From: a virus
Virus record (IMG/VR): IMGVR_UViG_3300020442_002506
Span: 1 to 51,071 of that record
Direction: 5' to 3' (one strand)
Length of the DNA stretch: 51,071 bases
A program made the translations under genes and the position numbers. Positions within the stretch are counted from its first letter, which is position 1, and every line of letters starts with the position of its first letter. The notes under the pieces were generated by a model. The model was not told the origin of the DNA, did no database searches, and was given only the letters and a program-made list of their open reading frames with translations. This document shows, one piece after another, positions 16,601 through 25,500 of the stretch.

Positions 16601-18762
16601 AATGCAAATCCCTTATTGTTTGGAGTATCAAAATACAGACCACCAATGGTCATGTCTTCCACAACCGTACGGTCATTCATCAAGAAACAATCTTCTTGTC
16701 TGGTGGCAAATGTTGGCATAATCTTCGTAGCACGAAGACCAGCACCCTTAACTGTTAAACCTACGGGAATGTTTAGAGGGAACTCTTCCTCAAAAACACC
16801 AGAGGCAATATTTAAAACATCATTCTCCCCAATATCTGTAATTTGGCTTAGAGCATACTTAACAGTTTTCCATGGTCTTTCTAAAGTATTTCCTTCATTA
16901 CTATCACTTCCATTAGCAGAAACAAAGTAAGTATTTCCAGTAACAAAAGAAGTTGAGATACCTGCGTCTTGTGGATTTTGCCAGATTAACTTACCACTAG
17001 TGTTGACAGTAAGGATGGAATTAGCAGCACCTACATTATTATTACTATCGTAGATTGCTGTATCAACTCTTACAATCTCACCTGTAAGGGTTGTAGCACT
17101 AACAATACCACTTCTGAAGGTAATTGCCGTTCCTACGGTTAAAGTGTCTGTGATCGTGGCATAGGTGCCAGTCAGAGATGTAATGACACCAGTAACAATT
17201 TTAGCATCGAGAGTGTCGATGGTATTGGCATCAATAGTTGTAATGCTAGCAACACCAGTTGTTACAACATCATTAAATGTGGCAATACCAGTAATATTGA
17301 GATTTCTACCAGATACCTCATCATATACAATATCACCAGTTACATTGAGATCACCAGCAACATAAACATCACTTTGGAATGAAGCTACACCAACTACAGT
17401 GGAAACACCAGAGACATTTAACTGATCAGTCTCTGTCGTTCCTGTTACATCAATACCAGCAGAAGAAGTTTCAACTTTCTTGACATTATCATAATAGAGT
17501 TCTGCTGCTCCATCCGTAATGAATTTTGCTTTAGTTTCAGCACCATTTTGGTTGCCAATAATTACTTCATTGCTACCAAAAATGCTTAGATTTCCAGGTC
17601 CAATATCTTGAATAATGGACCCAGCACTAGGACTATGATAAATTTGTAAATCATCACCATCACCAAAATTAATCTTAAAATTATCAGTAACATGAACTGA
17701 ATTTGAAAAGGTGCTAGCACCAGATACATTAAGACCACCAGTTACAATACCAGTCTTAATATTGGCATTTTCAATATTACTGGTAGTAGCACTTAAAGTT
17801 GTAAATGTTGCTCCAGTACCAACAGTATCCGTTACTGCCAGTCCAGTGATATTAGCAGATAAGGCATCAAGTGCCTCTGTATCTAAAGTGGTTATTGTTG
17901 CTAAACCACTATTGAAGTTGGTAATTGTACCAACTCCAGTGATGTTCAGATTTCTACCACCAACTTCATCATAACGAATATCACCAGTTACATTTAAATT
18001 ACCATCTACATAGACATCACTTTGGAATGTGGCAATTCCAACTACTGTAGAGGCACCAGAAACTTGAATATCGGTGACAATACCACTACCAATTGTTGCT
18101 GTAACAACGTCAGCTGCATTAACATCGAGGGTAACGATGGTTGCAGCAGTACCGACTATATCGGTTATGATACCCGAAGTAATACGGACATCAATAATAT
18201 CAGCAAATTCAGAATCAATATCTCTGATTGTTGCTCCAATACCAGTCAGTGACTTCAGATCACTAACGTTAGCATTAATTACGGGAGCAAATAAATCTAC
18301 ACCAACTTCAACTTTACCATCAATGGTAGCAGCACCAGAGACTTGAATATCAGTAAAGGTTGAACCAACACTAGCATTAATTGTGCCAGTTACATCAACA
18401 TTTCCTAGAACAAAGACACTTTCCCTGAAAGTTGATATACCACTGACAGATAATCCGTTTCCTACCTGAATTCTATCGATTACAGCTTCATCGTTCGTCG
18501 ATAGAACTTTTCTTGGAATTAAGACGCCTTCTTCCGTAAGATCGGAAGGTAGTCTCTCCATATAATATTGACCACCAATAGCCGAAGGCAAAGAGCTTGG
18601 ACCATTGGCACCATCACCAATATAAAGTTTTTTATAAGTTCCACCAGCACCAATATTGCTAGTGTCGTAAACGTATACTAGTTCACCGTGAGTAGCACCT
18701 GTTCCAACTGGGGGTAAATCTGGTAAACCGATGCCATACGTTCTTTTTATCTGAATTGGCAT
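13627..18762 (-). CDS. Fibre-like protein with beta-helix and LamG-like module (1711 aa)
   Basis: This large, beta-rich virion protein lies at the place of T4 gp12/wac, between the baseplate and neck genes. The N-terminus is MPIQIKRTYGIGLPDLPP with a GELVYVYD segment, as in marine phage fibres. Residues about 100-600 consist of fibre repeats (FQSDVYVDGNLNVTGDI, NFGDGDDLQIYHSP, ELYYDNVKKVETS); the same repeat types return after residue 1300. Around 610-830 is a parallel beta-helix-like region (TYFVSANGSDSNEGNT, RPWKTVKYAL). Residues about 905-1080 form a LamG/concanavalin-like module (DFTVEFFIRP, ETYYHVSVARSDTETKLFIN, GYIDELRVEKGVSKY), after which helix-like sequence resumes. LamG folds bind glycans, so host-surface attachment is likely. 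An enzymatic role for the helix is not shown. Confidence 0.85.
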   Translation of the reverse strand: MPIQIKRTYGIGLPDLPPVGTGATHGELVYVYDTSNIGAGGTYKKLYIGDGANGPSSLPSAIGGQYYMERLPSDLTEEGVLIPRKVLSTNDEAVIDRIQVGNGLSVSGISTFRESVFVLGNVDVTGTINASVGSTFTDIQVSGAATIDGKVEVGVDLFAPVINANVSDLKSLTGIGATIRDIDSEFADIIDVRITSGIITDIVGTAATIVTLDVNAADVVTATIGSGIVTDIQVSGASTVVGIATFQSDVYVDGNLNVTGDIRYDEVGGRNLNITGVGTITNFNSGLATITTLDTEALDALSANITGLAVTDTVGTGATFTTLSATTSNIENANIKTGIVTGGLNVSGASTFSNSVHVTDNFKINFGDGDDLQIYHSPSAGSIIQDIGPGNLSIFGSNEVIIGNQNGAETKAKFITDGAAELYYDNVKKVETSSAGIDVTGTTETDQLNVSGVSTVVGVASFQSDVYVAGDLNVTGDIVYDEVSGRNLNITGIATFNDVVTTGVASITTIDANTIDTLDAKIVTGVITSLTGTYATITDTLTVGTAITFRSGIVSATTLTGEIVRVDTAIYDSNNNVGAANSILTVNTSGKLIWQNPQDAGISTSFVTGNTYFVSANGSDSNEGNTLERPWKTVKYALSQITDIGENDVLNIASGVFEEEFPLNIPVGLTVKGAGLRATKIMPTFATRQEDCFLMNDRTVVEDMTIGGLYFDTPNNKGFAFKYAPGIAITTRSPYVQRVTVLNFGSNITADDPYGYDSADSPPSSYIAGGGAYIDGSQCTSDSLEAAFLFNECTFIVPNSKGIEMTNGARVEFLNCFSYFASIGIAGTSGSVGFASTGKTRLKATGITTTIGVGDTVTYFDTDGITGLATGIVASADSGYFRIQGKSTGFEVLPNRTAQTVTFNGNASISTAFPKFGTGALVLDGTNDSISAETAGGFGFGTGDFTVEFFIRPDVLSDKKTLFDLRDGSGTDTALNIISIGNSIGLQVGTTTAILGNTGLSTETYYHVSVARSDTETKLFINGTQEGSTYSDSNDYGSTKPMVLGAQYDGTTDAFQGYIDELRVEKGVSKYRSNFTAPTQALLGDRDTSILLHFDGATGVTTAPDDVIVNQDIRITQDGGIGTATKFTLADFSQFGADMRSVGCAVEYGQQGVVADGDGVALRLFAINFNFVGAGKDFTNDPNLAIQANEVTETNNGEVSYVSIDHKGDFRVGEAFFVDQENGTVSFTNQVTSLQALSSLTITDGVDSSVITPTSGQFGNITIAGNNIESTAGDINIDPAGSGDVNITGNVNIAGILTAQVVQIDAFQKGDTSIALDDSGSDGTIRFNTDGTEGMRLTNAQRLGIGTPSPRAKLDVIGQTLVEDIDITGIGTIQTLDASLGEFTNLYVNAGFATNFTFSGATIFQDDVFLGDNDVLRFGTGQDLQIYHDGTDTHIKNISPNELKIYGQTIRFQNSAADEQFALFTDDGSVDLYYDNVKKFETSTHGVTITGGTLVSAASTFSTDLHVVGSIRATNLHSNGGDLVIRGGGNTSTRAGFVLPNSTSADVQINGPSSGSSDIVIDTRGTGEVVIKASGSQKFATTAFGIDITGHTETDTLQVSGITTAANIEIGSASNNTINSKTGALTLDSEVGNNVAIGTHVNIVGFLSATDGIYYDSGDYNGPNGIAFFNDDGLIVSSGATTSGLTTSNYLLTTNASGVPVWTDVFDGGSF
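17289..18062 (-). repeat. Two diverged direct repeats of about 125 bp inside the fibre gene
   Basis: The segments about 17289-17415 and 17937-18062 share long stretches, including the blocks coding FQSDVYV, LNVTGDI and GRNLNIT. They are roughly three-quarters identical by eye. They encode two copies of one fibre module about 215 residues apart and are potential sites for recombination that changes fibre length. Confidence 0.7.
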
Positions 18763-18998
18763 TAGTATACTCCCCCATCAATTGATACGAGATCCTGGAG
18801 ACTAGCTGTGTTAATCCATCTTCCAGCAGAAGTCAAATACTGTAAAACCTCACCGTTTTTCAAGTCAGTGATAGTAACATCAGATAATTGATTCAAAGAT
18901 CCGGCTCCACCACCACCGCCTCCTCCTCCACCAGAGGTTCCTACGGTTAATACTTTAATACTAGGTTGTTGTCCAACACGTACTTTTACGTTTGCCAT
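18762..18998 (-). CDS. 78-aa structural-like protein with a polyglycine hinge
   Basis: The product has an N-terminal beta segment (VKVRVGQQPSIKVLTVG), nine consecutive glycines (about residues 23-31), then LNQLSDVTITDLKNGEVLQY, a motif that recurs in phage fibre and virion proteins. The C-terminus ends SIDGGVY. The ATG overlaps the previous gene's stop, and its last base is shared with the start of the 1711-aa fibre gene, so it is translated with the fibre. It may act as a flexible connector or fibre cap, which is inference. No exact family name is known to me. Confidence 0.75.
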   Translation of the reverse strand: MANVKVRVGQQPSIKVLTVGTSGGGGGGGGGAGSLNQLSDVTITDLKNGEVLQYLTSAGRWINTASLQDLVSIDGGVY

Positions 18999-19336
18999 TA
19001 TCTCGTTACACCTCCTCTAACAAGAACGGTTCCCTCAACAGCTCTGGTTCTAGTGTCACCAGTTCTAATAACTAAATCGTAAACATAACGACCTGGTTTC
19101 AAGGTGCTAGTCAAAGTTGCACCCATAGATACCGTGATTACGCCATCGGTTCCGACACCAGCATTTGTAGCAAAGGGAGTGCTAGTTGTGGCAAGAAAAT
19201 GTTTTCTTAAAGCAGCACTATGACCATAACCAGTTAAATCTAAAACACTGTCGGATGCCGAGTCTGCTAGTGTGAAATTTTGACTAAAATCAGCACCGAC
19301 ACTTATGCTAAGATTGGATACATATACGGCAGCCAT
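18998..19336 (-). CDS. 112-aa beta-sandwich structural protein
   Basis: This 112-aa, Thr/Ser/Val-rich protein is probably a small beta-sandwich. The pattern VGADFSQNFTLADSASDSVL followed by LDLTGYGHSAALRKH and then GRYVYDLVIRTGDTRTRAVE is the kind seen in phage baseplate and upper-baseplate Ig-like domains (BppU-like N-terminal regions), in which a short linear polymerisation-type domain ends with a VxGxVxVxGG strand. A GATAAATA late promoter lies just upstream and would start the transcript for this gene, the 78-aa protein, the fibre and the neck genes. A baseplate or fibre-attachment role is inferred from position. Confidence 0.72.
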   Translation of the reverse strand: MAAVYVSNLSISVGADFSQNFTLADSASDSVLDLTGYGHSAALRKHFLATTSTPFATNAGVGTDGVITVSMGATLTSTLKPGRYVYDLVIRTGDTRTRAVEGTVLVRGGVTR

Positions 19337-19364
19337 TTATTGTAAGTAAAGCACCCTGTATTGG

Positions 19365-19372
19365 TATTTATC
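19365..19372 (-). promoter_or_regulatory. Late promoter (GATAAATA) for the fibre and neck unit
   Basis: The octamer contains the TAA stop of the 64-aa gene (19368-19370) and lies 29 nt before the 112-aa gene. No other late-promoter-like octamer outside coding sequence was noticed until 10155, so it may drive genes as far as gp16. Confidence 0.6.
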
Positions 19373-19562
19373 TTGTCAGTAAGTCATGAACTAGTTTTTT
19401 AAGTTCTTGCAGTTCATTCTCCAATTCTACGATTCTATCATTCTCACTATTTTTCATATTTCTCATACGAATGTATTCCTGATACCCTTGTGTATCAGTA
19501 TTGACAATAGCATTTGACCGTGGATCACGATACAAATGCTTATGACCTTCAACTCTTATCAT
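19368..19562 (-). CDS. 64-aa coiled-coil protein
   Basis: This short protein begins MIRVEGHKHLYRDPRSNAIV, a form I have seen in marine T4-like phages without a known function. The C-terminal 30 residues (NDRIVELENELQELKKLVHD) are a clear amphipathic heptad coiled coil, likely oligomeric. Its ATG overlaps the TGA stop of the 2346-aa baseplate protein (ATGA), so translation is coupled to it. A small trimeric or hexameric connector in the baseplate is a reasonable guess. Confidence 0.8.
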   Translation of the reverse strand: MIRVEGHKHLYRDPRSNAIVNTDTQGYQEYIRMRNMKNSENDRIVELENELQELKKLVHDLLTR

Positions 19563-22500
19563 GCTAAGGCAACAACTCTAATGTCTGAGAATGTGGGAAC
19601 TTTTGCTTGGTTTGAAGTTGTACAAACAACTTTTATCAAGAATCCAGTAAATTGATCAAGATTATTAGCACTGAACTGATACTCTAAGTAATCATTTTCA
19701 GTAAGACTTGGTGGGACAATAACGTCTGGATGACCAGTATTTCTGCTTGGATCAATTATCTCATCACCGAAACCATTTCCAGTTGTATCACGAAGATTTT
19801 CATAACCTGGGAACAGTTCATATGCTTGATCGATTTCACTAGAATCTGCTCTTACCAACTTATACAGAACTCTAAAGTCTGCCTCTGCTGGTCTAGCAGC
19901 AGAAAGAAGGACTCTGAGAGAACTAGCAGGTTGAGCAAGATCAACTCTTCTAGAGATATAAACTGAGGTATGTGGATCATCCTCATCAGTATTCACTCTT
20001 CCATCAAGAGCATAGTTTACGCCAGGATTGTTGATTCTATTAGCAAAGAGTTGGAAACTAGCAACATCAAGATTGATATATGGAGAAACATAAGAACTAT
20101 CTGTAGTAAATTCTACTCCGAAAGTCAGTGACTTGTTGCGTGGTAGGTTTGTAGTTCTGGCATCTTCATTGATCTTAGAAGCAATCATTCTTGGTGAAGT
20201 CAAATCATTGATAGTATTGATACCGATTGGTTCAAATCCTTGATCCAAGAAAGAAACTTCAGTTCCATCTACACTTGTTGCTGAGATAGTTCTGAGACTA
20301 CCACTGGCATTAGTCTTATCTCCAGGTGTGACTAAATCAAATCTAGGAGCAATCTGGTTGAACTGAACATTCTGAGTTGCTTCAATTCTAGCACCACCAA
20401 CTAAGGCATTTGTGGTAAATGAAAGTTGTGGTTCTTGATTTGGAGTATCATCAGTGTCTCTGTTTGATCTATCAATCTGAATGTAATATCCAGCGATAGT
20501 TCTATCGAGAGATCCAATATCATGATCTTTGTTAATTCTTCTCAGAGAAACACCATTGAGTTCATACTTACGTGTTTCTGTATTTGTTGGGTGAGTGACA
20601 GTCAAACTATTGTCAACACCTCTCTGAAGGACTCCAACACTTCCAACACCAACAGAGTTATAAGCAATAACTTCATCACCAACGATCAGATATCCAGTGT
20701 TAGCAGCACCAACAGCAACACCTTCAAATGTTTCCAGTCCCACAGTGCTACCGAGAGAAACGATTGTGTCGTCAACTCCAAGAGATGCTGTCAGACTTTG
20801 AACTGGTGTATTTGCTACAATCTTAGACAGATTTAATTTGTTATTAGCAGCATACATTCCATGTGCTACATGATTAACAAATGCCCAAGAACCATCATTT
20901 ACAGTTCCTCCAGTTACATTAGAACTGAGAACATTAACATTGGCACCCTTGATGCTACCACTGTTGTCATAGTAAGAAAGACCTGCTCCAACGGTTGGAC
21001 CTTCACCTTGGACGTTTGTGAGGTAAAGAGTATCAACACCAGAGAGTGATGTTAGGTTAATTACAGCACCGTTTCCAGAACCGAGATCTGAAGTAACAAT
21101 TCCAACGGTATCACCAACGACATATCCAGATCCACCTGCAACGATGGTTGCTGCTGTAATGGCACTAGTACCACCACCAACGGTAACACTCAACTTCAGA
21201 CCTGTTCCGTTACTATTGATGTTATAAGTGTCTACAGAAGTTACACCTGAGGTTGGACCATATCCCAGACCTCCCGTAAAGATTCCAACACCATCGACTC
21301 TTCCACCTTGATTCTCAACTGTTCCAAATATATAACTCTTGCTATCGGATGTTACCTTTCTACCAATTGCAAGTGTAGTGATACCACTTACACCAGATGT
21401 ATATGTTTCAATACCAACTGTTAATCTTCTGGGATAGGTTTCGATTGGATCCTGACCAAGAATTCTAGTTCCACTGTTACCAACATCCAGTTTTGGACTG
21501 TAGAAGTAAGCACTACCAGCACTAGCAGTAAAGTCTGCTCTGTAGAGCTTAAACATCATATCCTCATACTGTGAAGCAGACCAAATAGACCCGTTCTGAG
21601 ACTTGAACAAGGATCCCATGGAATACTGGGTAGCATAAACAACACCTGTTGCTGCTGGAAGATCGTTAGCATTAACAGTCTTCTTACCCATCTCAGCAAT
21701 CCAGACTTCATACTGATCTGTGTCAGCAAGAAGAACTACGGCATATTCTAAGTTTGGTTCCAGATAGATTGGTGATGGGAACTTAATGTTTGTGGCAATA
21801 GAGGCATCCCTAGATGTTGTAATTTCCTCTGGTTTTACCAAAACTCTAGCATGTGGAGAGGCTAAAGTTGTTGTTGGAGTGCCCAACTCCATTGTTCTCA
21901 ACTGAACTTCAACAGGAATATTACCTGGATCTTTGTTTGCAAAGAACACATCAACCGACGTGATGAAAGCACCGTCATCTTCAACTAAGAAGGATTGTGC
22001 CAGAGGATCAAAGAAGACAGTCTGAACATTCTGAAGGACCAGAACTCTACCATTAGCAGTATAAGTAGTTTCTGCTGTAGAAATTAGTTTACTACCTGGT
22101 AATGGTTCGGCATTGGTAGGACTGTTGGTAAGTTTATACTCTTTAGTACCTGTTCTAATTCTTACGGTTGGTGCTGGTCTTGCTAATGGGTTTCTAAGGA
22201 AGAAACAACCAAGGAGATCACCACCATTATCAGAGAGGAGTCTGACATCAGATACTACAGCTTGAGCACCACTGTTAACACCCTTGACCTTCATCTGAGG
22301 TTCAACTCTTCCACGATACTGTCCTAGAGCATTCTGAGACATTGCCAGAACATCAAGGTTCAGGAAAGTGGTTGCCAAAGAATACTGCTCTGGTGGAACA
22401 GTATCTATGCTGTATGGGTTGTTTGTATAAGAGGTTGTAGGAGCAGCAAAAGGACCTTTCTTGTGGTCTGGTCTACAAAGTCTGAATCTACAGATTTCAA

Positions 22501-25500
22501 CGTCATTATCACCAATTGTTCCGATTACAGTTTCTCCGATTTGGAAAATACCAGACAGATCTTGAATTTCAAGAAGTTTGGGAACAAAATCAACGGATCC
22601 GTTACCATCCAAGAACTGATAATATCTTGTGTTTGGTTTGAGTCCGACTGCTTCGAAACTTACGTTTCTAGATCTCATAAAGACATCGGCTGTATTAGAG
22701 ACGACTCTTGTTCCACCAAATGCTTGTCCACGACGACCTGGGTTGGGGATCATGGTAACACGAGCTGGTCTCCAAAGTCTTCTGACCCAGAAATCCTGCT
22801 GTGGGTTCAATGTAACACTACCATTGTACAGAACAACAGCAAATGGGTTTACGTTCTCTACTTTAGTAGCATGTGGTTGATTTAAAAACTCAACTTCGTT
22901 GTACTTAAGTGTTACTAATTTACCAGTCTTTTGTACATTTGAATCCAACAGATCAAAATCAATTGACAAGTCGATTTCATCATCTGGAACACTGTTAGCA
23001 CTAGAGAGAAGTCCTTCAACAGTGGCAGCATCTCTGAATGGAATCAAAAGTCCAGTATCTGGAAGCATTGTAGAAGAATCATCTACAAAATCAGAGTTCT
23101 TAAAGTCATCAACAAAGATTCCACTCTTGAATCTATCCAGTCCTGTGGCATCTCTTACTTGCAACGATTGTGTTTGGACTTCAAGTAAGTTAAGAGATGT
23201 GAGTTGCTCTAAAGTTTCAATTCTATCTTCTAACTTACCAATATCACGCATCGTGTATCTTCTGTTATCGATACTAGTGATATTAGCAGTATCTGGATCG
23301 TACAAGTATGCTGGCAAATTAATTTCTGCCAATAACATTACATCACCAACCTTTTCTGGTGGTTTTGGATTTCTATCAGCTACACCTTCAACATAAACAA
23401 AGTTTCCGAGTTTGTTAAGATACAGTCTATCAATTCTAGGTACATAGAAATTGTAACCAATGATAGAACTTTCATTCGAAGCAAGTAAAAGTTTTGGTTG
23501 ATTAGTAAATACCCTAGAATTATAGTCAAATGGAGAAGCAGTTGCTGTATCTGGATTAAATATGGCAACTCTAGGTCTGAAGTCCAATGTATCAGAAGCC
23601 CTTCTCATATTTGGACCAATTAGTGGAATATCCTTGGCAAATCTTTCAGCATCATAACTATCAACAGTAAAGATATCACCCTCATCATTTGATGGCACTG
23701 TATAGTGGTCAAAAATAGCAAATAACTTTCTTGTTGGTTCTGGATATCCATCTCTTCTAATGAGACGAGAATAATCATAGTATTGATCCTTTTGTCCCTT
23801 ATCTAAATCGAAGAAGGAAGAGACATCGTTGTATCTTCCAGGAACAAATGACTGAATTTGACCGATAACATTAGATTCTTGGAAAATTACATTTTCCTGA
23901 GTATTAAAAGTGTTTTCGTTCAAATAAACGAAGGTGATAGTATTAGCACCCTTAGTCACTACTTTAGCAACGGCACCAGAGTCATTGCCAATAACATTTT
24001 CACCTAAAATTACACTGTCATTAATCTCAGAATTAGTGAAGAAGTTCAGAGTATCTAAGGTTACAGTAACATCATCAAGAGATTGATATACAGCAAAAAC
24101 ATTTGCTACATCAGGATAATTCAAGCAAATTTCTTTATCTTGAACCCTAGTTCCATAGAATACATTGAAATCCAATCCATCACTATTGCTGGTATTGGCA
24201 TCAGTTCCAGACTGTTTAGTCTTAGACTTACTAATTTCTACAGTTCTTACACGATTATAAACTTTCTTCTTATTCTGAATAGAAGTTTTTCTAATAGTGG
24301 CAACTACAACAATATTCGACTCACTAAATCTCAGAGAGTTGAAAGTTACAGTGTTTGAAGTCACAGTAACTTGGTCAGAAGTCAATGGATGAATTTGACC
24401 ATCACTATAAATGATGACATATCTGTCTTCATCAAAAGCATCAAATACAATATCCGTAAGATCAGTGATATCTGATGTTTGTAGTGTCAACACACCACTT
24501 GCATTAGTGGTTTTACCAGTAACTTGAACTACTGCTTTGAGATCCGAACCCAAGAAATCAACTGTGGCAATGTTACCATCGTCAATTGGAGCATAAAGAT
24601 ATGCCTCTTCTTCATTTCTTACTCTACTTCTACCCAATTTAAATTGAGTGGTTGTTGTAGAACTTGGAAGTGTCCCTTCACAAACATCTTGAACGCTATC
24701 AACGGCAGATAACGTCATGAATGTACCACCAACAGAAATAGAGTCTACTCTGTTAAATGTTACCTCTTGAGCCTGTGGTTTCTGATATCTAATAATATCA
24801 CCAACTCTGAAGTTTACAAAATTATTTCCTGGAGAGGTAGTAATACCATTATTATTGATAGAAAGTGTATCTGCTACACTGTAATTAAATGGGGTATCAA
24901 AATCAAGAACAACGTCTGCCATAAAATCTGTAGAATATCCAGATAAAGCAGCACTGTTCTGATACAACATTCGGATATCACCAGATCCAAACTGAGTTAC
25001 AGAATCAATAGTTCTTGGAATAGTCGTAATACCATTGATAGTGATAGATTCACCAACAACAAATTTGCCAGCAGTTTGTCTCAGGAAAACTTCTGATTTT
25101 CCAGATCCAACAACAGTGGCATATCCACTAGCACCACTACCGTTTCCTTTGACATAGGCAGTTGCTGGTAATTCACCAGCATCGACTGTAGCATTTAATT
25201 GAAGTTTAGTGTATGTTTGAAGATCATAAAGATAGCAATCAAATACACTAGCATCTGTAACAACACCAACAGCAGATTCTGGTCTTACTGTATAAACTCT
25301 TGCTTGACCAATTTGTGTTCCAACACCAACACCAGTGTTATCTCTTCTTTGATCATATAGTTCAACTGTTCCAGTGAATTCTGGTATTCCATTGACACGA
25401 TTGAGTCTAACAAGGTTCCCCATCTCAAAATCAACGGATGAGGATTCTACTTTTTTAGTATCTCTAGTTTTTTTAACGTCTAATACTGTTGTGCCATTTT

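Noticed and set aside
22899-23396. Plus-strand frame of 165 codons inside the DUF4815-type gene
   Set aside because: Low-complexity Ser-rich antisense frame without a start signal, and no context for rightward transcription.
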